In this document: in pieces, positions 55,586 through 64,000 of the stretch | Layout: each line of letters opens with the position of its first letter | How positions within the stretch are numbered: the stretch's first letter is position 1 | NCBI RefSeq assembly: GCF_003576645.1 | Contig: NC_044922.1 | Span: 19,076,854 to 19,140,853, forward strand | Length of the DNA: 64,000 nucleotides | Direction of reading: 5' to 3' | Source of the DNA: Ipomoea triloba | Taxonomy: Eukaryota; Streptophyta; Magnoliopsida; Solanales; Convolvulaceae | Translations under genes and position numbers: made by a program | Notes under the pieces: generated by a model | The model's input: only the letters and a program-made list of their open reading frames with translations | Database searches by the model: none | Told to the model about the DNA's origin: nothing

Positions 55586-56911
55586 TGATGTCGGCGAGGA
55601 GGAGAGATAGAATCAGTCAACTTCCAATAGAAATACTTCACAATATTTTGGGATTATTACCAATCGTAGAAGCTCCCAAATTGCATATTTTTACCAATCA
55701 GTCAATGGTTCCTTTTTATCACTCAAAAAGGTGTTGAAGAAATGAACTTTACTTTTCCAATAAATTTTGCACCAAATAAATGCTTCAGGCTCCCAAATTG
55801 CATATTTTCTTGCTTAACTCTCAAGAGGTTCACTGCTGAAAATCACGAAATTTCCAACCACCCAAAAGTGATTGGAAATACCCTACAAGTAGTCGGAAAC
55901 ACCCTTTCTGGCCACGTTGGATTTGAGCAGAGTATTAGTTGCACCAACAATAAATACCCCTTCTTGCATATTTCCGAATGTCACTTCACTTAATTAGTTT
56001 TGACGGTGTTGTCTTTGGTGCTATTAATCTAGATTGTGTTATAGATGTTCCTATGCTTGAGACTATCTTATTTAGCATATGTGAAAATGCATCATATTTC
56101 AACATTAAGGCTCCAAGGCTTGGTAGTTTAATTTAACAATCAAGAATTATGGCATCGAAGATGATATCAACGTTTATCCTCCTATTGTCCCAGTTAACTT
56201 GGACTTGTCATTCATCCATACTGTTGTTTGGATTTTAATTTTGAGGTATATTAGCCACAGTACTTCTTCATCCTTATTTTTTTGGACTATTATTTATTTG
56301 ATATATATTTTACGAACTAATCCATTTTTTTTATTCCAAGCATTTTGTTTGCGAACTTACTAGATGGGGACCTAAACTAAATGTGGAATGCCTGGAGTTA
56401 GCATGTCTTGTTTCAAGATGATGATGACTTCTCTTCATTTATTCATTCAATACAAATATGCCCAAAACTACACAAGCTCGATATAATGAATTTATTGGTA
56501 ATCTTCATTTTCATTGATAAAATTTAATGAAATTCTAATTGTTCTATTATTGTTTTACACTACTTAATAAAATGTTATACTAGTGTAAAAGATGAATTGA
56601 TTAAGGCTTTCTGTTTTCTTTTTTTTTTTTTTTTTTGGAAGTTTTATGCAAAGATTTCTAAATCTATACTTTGGAATGAACTTCAAAGTGCGGCTAAAAT
56701 GCTTCACACTTTCAAGCTTAGATCATTCAATGGGTCGAGGTCTGAATTGCGATTCATCATGATGCTACTTGTTTAGCTTGCTTTCCTGCACTTGAGAAGG
56801 TTGTCATTATTCGCTTGGAGAGGTTTGACTCCAATAATGAGTTTAAAATTATGCAAAAGCTTTTAAATTTTCCTTGTGCATCTAAGAAAGCAAAAATCAT
56901 TTATATATAAG
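55586..56911 (+). pseudogene. F-box/LRR protein, decayed, plus strand
   Basis: It begins ATGATGTCGGCG with a good F-box start, RRRDRISQLPIEILHNILGL, then after frame changes an LRR segment (CFRLPNCIFSCLTLKRFTAE). Next come a piece with DVPMLETILFSICENASYFN and KAPRLGSL, and a terminal exon near 56690-56911 (MLHTFKLRSFNGSRSELRF, then FPALEKVVII and a C-terminal LLNFPCASKKAKIIYI). The order matches the F-box/LRR/FBD plan of about 400 residues and the introns are still recognisable. Several stops (for example at 55736) and frameshifts break it. It is the only family member on the plus strand and differs clearly in sequence from the minus-strand copies, so it is an older lineage. Confidence 0.7.
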
Positions 56912-57116
56912 CATCTTATTATATTTTTGTTGAATTGAATTTGTATATGCATCTCCTTGATTCACTCTTTAAGCTCAATATTATGTAATGTACTAATGGT
57001 TTGCCCGAGTATCCTTACTAGTTGAATCTTCTAGCACACAAGCTATTTAATTGTGCTCTATAAAAATATTGCAATAAAGACATCATTCTTCCTAGATGAA
57101 TTGTGTAGAATGCAAT

Positions 57117-60100
57117 TGTAACACCCCGGCTCGGCTTTACCGTGCATCCGGAGTAGTTACCGCCACACCTAGATTGAACCCAATCAAATCCAGATAGAGT
57201 TCACTCTAGATGCACAGGCTGAAGATAAGGAAATTGTTTTATATCGTCAAAACCCGTCATAACTTCATATATGTATATATGAGTAGCAAAAGGGTAGCTA
57301 TACTAGCTACAAATATGTACAAGAGTTTTCTCTCGGCCCATTAGAACAAAGTTTGGGCTATTCTCTCCTCTAAAACCTCGATGGGGTAGAACCCATAACT
57401 CGCCTGAACAGCATCCATGAAATGCAATGGACTACTGGGAACAGGAGACCAGACAGGTACAACCGGGTGAACAGGAGCAGGAACAGGATCAGGAGCATAA
57501 GCCGGAGCTGGAGGATCAGGAGTGAAGCCGGGAGTATACGGGTCGTCGCCCGTTAGATACTGTACATAATCATCATAGTCTAAGATAGGAAACACGAACT
57601 CCGATGAGTCACCAGAGTTCCCGGGGCTGCAAGAGCCCACGCTAGACTGCATCTGATAAAGGACACAATGAAGTGTAGTTAGCACGACGGCTAAGTAAGG
57701 AAATCCATTGTCACTCAAAAGTAAACAAAGGTTTCGAAAAACATAATACTCAGAAAACTGTAAGGTTTACCCATAAGTTGAAATCTACCTGCAACCAGAT
57801 TATCAACAAAAGAAAGTATAGCATAGTATATGAGTGGCATCCACAAATAATACCTTTCATTTCCGGGAGTTCTTATCATTTTAACTCAACAAAATAGAGG
57901 GTTCAACAACACACTTCACTGCTCAAAAATTCGTGACATTTTATTTTTCAACATAGTTACAGAGTAACTAAAATTTTATAGTTAGAATTCACTTAGTTTC
58001 CCCCTGATAAGTGCAAGGCATTCTTGGAATATTTTCAAGAACCTCAGGCCACGGCATTCATGCCTCCCGCAGGTCAAACATCTCAATAACCTCGGGCCAC
58101 GGCTCACAAGCCTCCCGCAGGTCAAACAACTCGACAACCTTGGGCCGCGGCACTCATGCCTCCCGTAGGTCAAACATCTCAACAACCTCGGGCCACGGCA
58201 CTCATGCCTCCCGCAGGTCAAATATCTCAACAACCTCGGGCCACGGCACTCATGCCTCCCGCAGGTCAAACATCTCAACAACCTCGGGCCACGGCACTCA
58301 TGCCTCCCGCAGGTCAAATCATCTCAACAACCTCGGGCCACGGCACTCATGCCTCCCGCAGGTCAAACATCTCAACAACCTCGGGCCACGGCACTCATGC
58401 CTCCCGCAGGTCAAACATCTCAACAACCTCGGGCCACGGCTCACAAGCTTCCCGCAGGTCAAACATATCCTTCACAACTTTATCCAGAAACTAAGGTTTT
58501 TAAAACATTCTTTCTTGATATATATAATTAGTATTTTCACATAAAGTCTCAAAACGATTATTCCTATCAAAATATATTCCCAAGATATTCATATTTGTCA
58601 TTGACTTTTTACCATAAATTCCCAAGTGACAAGGGTTACGCTTGTTTCTTAAAAACACGATTTTTCTTCCAAACCGATGTACATAATTTACAAAACAACA
58701 TTTGAACTTTTAGAAATTGAACTCGGTTGCCCGTAGGCCTTTCAAACATCCTATCATGCAAGAGCAAAAATTACGGAAGAAAGTTCGGTCGAAGACAGGA
58801 CCGCGCACCGCAGCCGCGCGCGTCCGGGCCGCGTTCGGCCGTTCGGCCGTGATCTCGCTCACTGGACACCAACGGACGCGCAGTGGACGCACGTCCGTGG
58901 TCGCGTCCGGCCTTTCGGCCGTGATCCCGAAAACTGGACGCGCAGTGGACGCGCGTCCAAGGCCGCGTCCATCCAAATTTTTGGTCAAACTTGTTTCTAA
59001 CCATTCCTTTTCAGAAAATTTCAGCTTTGGCGCAGTCCGAAAGATTGAGCCGGTAAAAATAATTCCCGAACTCTTTTTCACTTGAAATTTTTATGGTAGA
59101 ACCCCAATTTATAGTACTTGATGTCCATAAGATGTTTTGGTCATTTTGATCCGGGAATAAACACAGAAAATTCCATTTTTGTCCTTGGCAGTGTGCTGTC
59201 CAGAATTTTTCTCTCTGGACCAGTTTTGAAAAAAAATTCGAAAACCATACTTATACTACTCAGATCATTACGAAATTTTATATGCAGGTTCTACACTTAT
59301 TGAACTACATATCTGAAGAAAATGGAATCAAAATACCTTACCAAATTTTCCCAATAAATCTCGGAAGTTACTGCCAGAAATCTATTTTGATTTTTTCAAT
59401 ATTTTCACAAGTATAAGCCTATATGGACATAAATACAACATACACATGCATTTATTAGCTATGAACATGTACACAAAAATTACCAAAATTTCAAGGAGTA
59501 GTCTCTTGAGCCAACTAAGAGATCTTCAAGTTTAACCCATAATTTTCACATAAAATTCCTAGTCTCATATTTCACTAGCATTTGTCCATTTTCAAGTGAC
59601 TAAACCGACTAGCATTTGTCCATTTTCAAGTGACTAAACCGACTTAAGGGATTCCTTACCTCCCAAGTAGTTTTTACACCGTAGAAAAGATGGTGATCCC
59701 TTTCTTCAATTTTCCACCGAAGATCCTATTATGGAAGCACTTGTGAAGGAAAATGGCTATGGAGTTCTTGGATCACAAAGATGAAGATGGAATTTTCCTT
59801 CTCTTTTTCCTTCTCAAATTTTCGGCCATAATGGTACGAAATGGGGAAACTTGGAGATCAATTTTCTTAGCTAGCTTATCGCATACTCTTCCCATTTAAT
59901 TAATTAAAAATTACTACATGGTCAATAAGGATGCCACTTGTCACAACCCCATGGTGTGCCTTGTAGAGTAAGACTCCCTTGCCAGTTAGGGATTAAATCA
60001 GACAAAAGTTCGGAGGAATATAACTTAATTCGGGAAAATTTTAATACCAAAATTATTCTAAAAATAATCCCGTCATCAACCACTAAAATCGGAAAGTTTT

Positions 60101-60426
60101 CCGGTATCTCGCGAAATACAGTGGTACGAAGGTCCGTAACAAATTTACTCTTACAGTTCGTTTAATTCTCACTTGAACTAAATAGGAAGTTCAGGCTTAA
60201 TCGTATCATACTTAATAATCCATTCTCTAGGGAAATTCGAACTGTATATACATCCTTAAAAATTTTACGGTTCGTGACCGGTACGTAGATCGCAGCTTAT
60301 TAATAACTAGTCTTATATAAAAAAAAAAATTTCTTTCGAAGTACCGAGAGATCTTCTCATAAATGTCATAGCCTAAAAATATATTTTTCGAACCCTAAAC
60401 TTTATCGGAACAGCTGAGGCGTTACA
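57117..60426 (-). mobile_element. Solo LTR of chromovirus-like element, 3310 bp
   Basis: TGTAAC at 57117 and GTTACA at 60426 bound the sequence, with the 5-bp target duplication GCAAT at 57112-57116 and 60427-60431. It matches the LTR at 45675-48401 in inverse orientation, including the first several hundred bases, the GC-rich palindromic part (58790-58975) and the minisatellite. No internal region remains, so it is a solo LTR left by recombination between two LTRs. Confidence 0.94.
58031..58464. repeat. Minisatellite inside solo LTR, nine 48-bp units
   Basis: Unit words are ATCTCAACAACCTCGGGCC, ACGGCACTCATGCCTCCCGC and AGGTCAAAC. The inner five units are almost identical (one is 49 bases) and the outer ones are more diverged. 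As 48 is divisible by three, it gives long ORFs in several frames that are not genes. Confidence 0.95.
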
Positions 60427-61916
60427 GCAATAGAAGAAAATGCAAATACATGTACATGAAAAGGTTTAGTATACATCATATTGCTTCAAATTCTCTTTAT
60501 ATATGTTACATAAAAAAAGACTATCTAATTGCACAAAACTCTAAACTTTAAATCTAGTATTATAAGAAACATAGCATAATAGACTCTAATAAGCAAATAT
60601 ACTCAAATTATTAGTACAACATAGTAACAAAATCTCATTCATACCCTCTTCCTCATCTCCCTACCAAAAACGCCCTTCTTTCCTTCACCCAACGTCACAA
60701 TCCGAGTATTTAAATAACATATATAGATACTAGGTGAGCTTCAACAATTACACATGTACTTTCAAATAGTAACAGCAGGTTACTCATAAATCAAAATAGT
60801 GAAAGACTTACAAATAGAAAAAGCAACCTCATATAGTAATGTTGACATACTTTATATACCCTAATAGTTTGGGTATCACACCACTCTACAGCTAGAGTTC
60901 CAGTCCACAAGGAGAATATGAGCTTTCGGAGATGCATATAAGGGAAGCGCAACAATTGCCAATGAATTCTACCCGCATGCTAGCTTTCATATTCTCAGAT
61001 TTTTGAATAACAACTCTCTATAGGGTAGGGGATTTCAAGAACAACATTCTCATAAAAAAGCGTTTCCCATGTAGATCAACTAAATGAATCAATCTATTGC
61101 ATTAAGTATTTTCAGATCTTGATGAATGATGTAACCATCTGGATTTCACATAAGTCTTTCAGTAACTTCAATGTCATGAGAAGGACATATTAATGATGTT
61201 TTGGAGCCTTGAGTCCCTTCGCAATCATCCAAAACCAGCTTCTAAAAAATTACCTTACCATTACATTATCACTAAATTCAACATCATCATCAAAAACTAA
61301 TAAAGTGACACCAGGAAAAACACTACCTAGCATTAATTGGCAAATCAAGATTGAAACAGCGGAACACCCGTGTCAATATAATCCATCATAATCGTTCAGC
61401 ACAACACTATACATAATGGCAGCTTATATGAGTTACATCCACCCGAAATAACGAGCTAAGATTAAGTTATTGCAAACCACTATTTCTTGATAGAAAATGA
61501 CACTACATATCTAAATCAGATTGATATGGATTACTATTCCAGTGGTGAAGGTGTAGAGCAAATTTCTTTCTCAAGTGCTCCAACACGGTTCAAGAGAATA
61601 TTATTTATTAACCGCTGCACCTCTATCACTATTATATTGCACTTTGAGAGGCATTATATTGGTAGAAATTGTTGCCAAACGCAAGCCAGCCGTCCATGCT
61701 TTAAACACAAATCATATCATCATCCCAAAATTGTCGATATGACTTGGTGAGCCTCATACAAAATTCAATACATTTGAACTAAATATTCATACTTAATAGT
61801 TAAAATTAAGGCAATTCAAAGATTTGAGAAATGTGATTAGTTAATTGGTTACTATTTTTTCCTTTAAAAAAATTAGTGTGTGTAAAATACTAATCCTAAC
61901 AAAATTAAATTGTAAA
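60427..61916 (-). pseudogene. F-box/LRR/FBD exon debris
   Basis: Minus-strand pieces of the FBD family: the terminal-exon region (60915-61135, parallel to 32821-33010) and a short LRR piece at 61205-61250 (compare 38600). The segment at 61480-61700 is an uninterrupted version of the sequence split by the Copia element at 12260. The block ends with the flank ACAAAATTAAATTGTAAA at the Mutator-like insertion. Every frame is broken. Bases 60432-60880 show no feature. Confidence 0.6.
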
Positions 61917-62757
61917 GGGAGAAAGATTAAATACATCCCTAAATTTTATACAAGAAGTTAATTAAACCCTTAAACTTTTAAAAGTTGCAATATGAATTTA
62001 TAAGGTCCAATAACTAATTAATGAGTAATGTTAGATACCCTTCATATTTTTCCGTCCAATCCATCCCTCATGATGTGTCATTAGTTAATTGGTTACTATT
62101 TTTCCTTTAAAAAAATTAGTGGTGAGTTAGCCAATTCATGATACCCAATGAGTGAAAGCTACATCAGGAGGAAAATTTAGAATGGGAAAGTCAGGAGGAG
62201 TAATAACTAAGAAGCAATTTTTCCTGATTAATTACCGATAATTGCTGGTAACATCCTATGTAGCATATGACGTGACATTTTAAAAATAAAATAATAATAT
62301 TAAATTTAAAAAATAAAAAATGAACAATCATATATTGATGACAACCATCTTCTTCTTTCCTCCCCTTCAACTTCCTTTTTTTTAACCAAAACTTTTTTTT
62401 TAAATAAAATTGTTTTAAAAAAATTAATAAAATTGTTTCCCTTCTTCTTTCCTCCTTCGTCTCCAAATCTGAAGATGAAAGAGGGGAGAAGAAGATGGTA
62501 GCGGCCATGGCTGCCATCTTTCTTTCGTTTTCTTTTTTTTTTTTTTTAATTTTAAATTTAATATTAATATTTTTATTATTTTATTTTTAAAATTCCACGT
62601 CAGCTACTATGTATTTTTGTTGTTACCGACGATTGTCTAGAATTAATCGGTTCTTAGCCTAAATGCACAAAAATCGCAAGTTGATAAGTTTAATTGCAAC
62701 TTTTAAAAGTTCATAGACCTAATTGACTTCTCGTATGGTGTATTTGATTATTTTCCC
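61917..62757. mobile_element. Non-autonomous Mutator-like element, 841 bp, near palindromic
   Basis: It is flanked by a perfect 9-bp target duplication AATTGTAAA (61908-61916, 62758-62766). Ends GGGAGAAAGATTAAATACA and the inverse of TGTATTTGATTATTTTCCC begin long inverted repeats sharing AACTTTTAAAAGTTGCAAT. A second inverted block (62225-62325 with 62530-62645) continues them, so most of the element is a hairpin. The left arm has an extra ~210 bp (62015-62225), probably a nested MITE. The paralog at 43470-43490 has AATTGTAAA once, an empty site. Confidence 0.9.
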
Positions 62758-62766
62758 AATTGTAAA

Positions 62767-63380
62767 TAATGAGTTAAGTCTCATTGGAGGGAAGGAGTAA
62801 TATTTATTGACCAACGTAACTAGGAAACAAAATTCTATCATTGCCTTGCAAAAATTTGTCAACATAGCTTCTAGCTAGCACAACCATGCATTGATTACAT
62901 TTCTATACGTTCCAGGGAGGTGTAACCAGGTTATAACTAGACTTGCACTCCATGAAGACAAGTTGTGCTTTTGGAGATATACGAGGGAAGTTCATTTCTG
63001 GACAATGCACAACTTTTTCTAGTGCAGGGGATTTTGAGAGCAGTGCTTTCACAAAAGGCATTTTCAATATGGATTGCTAAACGACTCAATCTTGATTGTC
63101 TTAAGCATCTCCAAATCTTGATTGACAAAGCAAGAATCCTTCAAAGTCTTGAAGTAACATCTTTGCCAATCCACCAACTCGACTATAACTCAACAAGATT
63201 GAAAAACATGTTAGGGAAAACAAAGAATCAAACCCATCTAGGTGTGTATGAGATACATACACTTTCCTTTATGTTTTTAATCACCCTCTATAAGCAACCT
63301 AGATAAAATTTGTAGACAAATTAATTACTTGCTCGGGTTGCAACGAGATAATTCAACAAGGGGAGAAAAAGTTATGAAAA
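62767..63380 (-). pseudogene. F-box/FBD protein, terminal exon with internal deletion
   Basis: Minus-strand frame: MPFVKALLSKSPALEKVV, then directly NFPRISPKAQLVFMECKSS. Compared with 43615-43905, about 25 residues (the ANIDATIALKILREL part) are missing. The upstream piece with LAKMLLQ and the flank to 63380 parallel 13440-13760. Confidence 0.65.
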
Positions 63381-63387
63381 ATACAAC

Positions 63388-64000
63388 CACTACTACAAAA
63401 AAATACATTTAACGTTAGTTATTTTTGACATAAAATGTCGGTTATTTTGTGACGTCGTTCTCTCCGACGTTATAAATAAATGATACGACATCGGTTGTCA
63501 AAAACGACGTTGTATGTCACTCTAAAAAAATAATTATGATACGATGTCTATTCTTTTAAAAAATTATTTAAAATATATGGCGTGGTCAAGTTGGCTCCTC
63601 CTCACATTAAATAAAAGGTATTTATACTAATGTTACCCCATGTTGTAAGTAATTGATTTTCTGGACATGATTGTAATCTAGGATTAGATCTCTCTTGCAC
63701 CTTAACAAGTACAGTGCATTGTCCTAAGCCCAAATTAATACAACCACTAGTCTTTTTCCATTGACTTTTGTTTTGGTTTTGAACCTCTATGAAGATTTCT
63801 TGCTCCTTTGTGTCGTTGCCTTGTGTTGGGTCTGAAATATTTTTCATTAATAATAATACATAAATGCTAAAATAAAAAAAAAATGTCAAAACTCATAAAG
63901 GAAAAATTAAAGTTGAAACACACAGTTGACATGCTTGTGAGCTATTAGGATAATATTAAGATATGTTAGAGACAAGATTTTGATATGAATGCTATTTTCA
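63388..64000 (+). mobile_element. CACTA-type element, left end only
   Basis: CACTACTACAAAAAAATAC is a CACTA terminus. It is followed by subterminal repeats with GTCGGTTATTTT, GACGTCG and CGACGTT in both orientations to about 63540. The remaining 450 bases include a 95-codon minus-strand ORF (63602-63889) with no recognised domain. The element runs out of the window. Confidence 0.7.

Noticed and set aside
58031..58464. CRISPR-like appearance of regularly spaced repeats
   Set aside because: There are no unique spacers; the whole 48-bp unit repeats. This is a minisatellite in a plant LTR.
58011..58544. A 177-codon ORF and several overlapping ORFs
   Set aside because: They read through 48-bp repeats; because 48 is a multiple of three, several frames stay open. 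There is no domain and they lie within a solo LTR.
1..64000. Telomere, organellar or viral insertion, or a bacterial-type defence or biosynthetic cluster
   Set aside because: No TTTAGGG arrays, organelle genes, pararetrovirus motifs or co-directional enzyme genes were seen in any frame provided or read.

Overview
This window is nuclear DNA from a flowering plant, most likely a eudicot. The evidence is AT-rich intergenic sequence, intron-containing genes, plant-type F-box genes, and plant families of LTR retrotransposons, LINE, Helitron, CACTA, Mutator-like and Stowaway elements. I cannot name the species. No rRNA gene, functional tRNA gene, organellar insert, CRISPR array or bacterial-style operon was seen. 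No undescribed biological system stands out; the interest lies in how a decaying F-box cluster and a deep stack of transposons are interleaved.

Host genes. Only one protein-coding gene looks intact: an F-box protein with an F-box-associated domain (28833-30044, minus strand). Around it are at least five broken relatives (22120-22255, 24857-25172, 26525-27118, 27890-27936, 28190-28755, 31280-31400). A second family, F-box/LRR/FBD genes resembling Arabidopsis At1g13570, survives only as exon debris, nearly all on the minus strand (8200-10528, 11420-12254, 13389-13840, 32821-33199, 38288-38990, 43500-43905, 60880-61800, 62767-63380). A further decayed F-box/LRR gene lies on the plus strand at 55586-56911. 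The paralogous blocks supply empty sites that confirm several transposon insertions.

Transposons, left to right. 1-8180: simple repeats, a truncated Helitron head, a 3.0 kb Helitron (2342-5342) with replication-protein-A-like debris, and small unclassified repeats. 8181-13845: FBD debris carrying a tRNA-type SINE (about 11196-11403) and an internally deleted Copia element (12260-13383). 13846-22003: a complete 8.2 kb Athila-like Ty3 element with two LTRs and a 5-bp target duplication, but with two unusual ORFs and no recognisable pol. 22004-31400: the F-box-associated cluster with a 2.3 kb unclassified insert and a MITE. 31401-38990: a probable solo LTR, then a small Ty3-type element (33200-38287) whose left LTR is split by a 5'-truncated LINE and whose interior holds a CACTA-type element. 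39039-43330: Helitron ends in tandem and two 1.4-1.6 kb sister elements. 44025-48401: the 3' part of a chromovirus-like Ty3 element with a 2.7 kb LTR; the flank contains an assembly artefact marked by a single N. 48402-52623: an eight-exon Ulp1-type cysteine protease gene, probably transposon-borne, with two nonsense codons. 52624-55080: repeat fields and a Stowaway MITE. 57117-60426: an inverted solo LTR of the same family as 45675-48401. 61917-62757: a nearly palindromic Mutator-like element with a 9-bp target duplication. 63388 to the end: the start of a CACTA-type element.

Most genes here do not work together in a pathway. The F-box families would supply substrate-recognition subunits of SCF ubiquitin ligases, and the Ulp1-like gene would remove SUMO-like modifiers if it were functional, which its two premature stops argue against.
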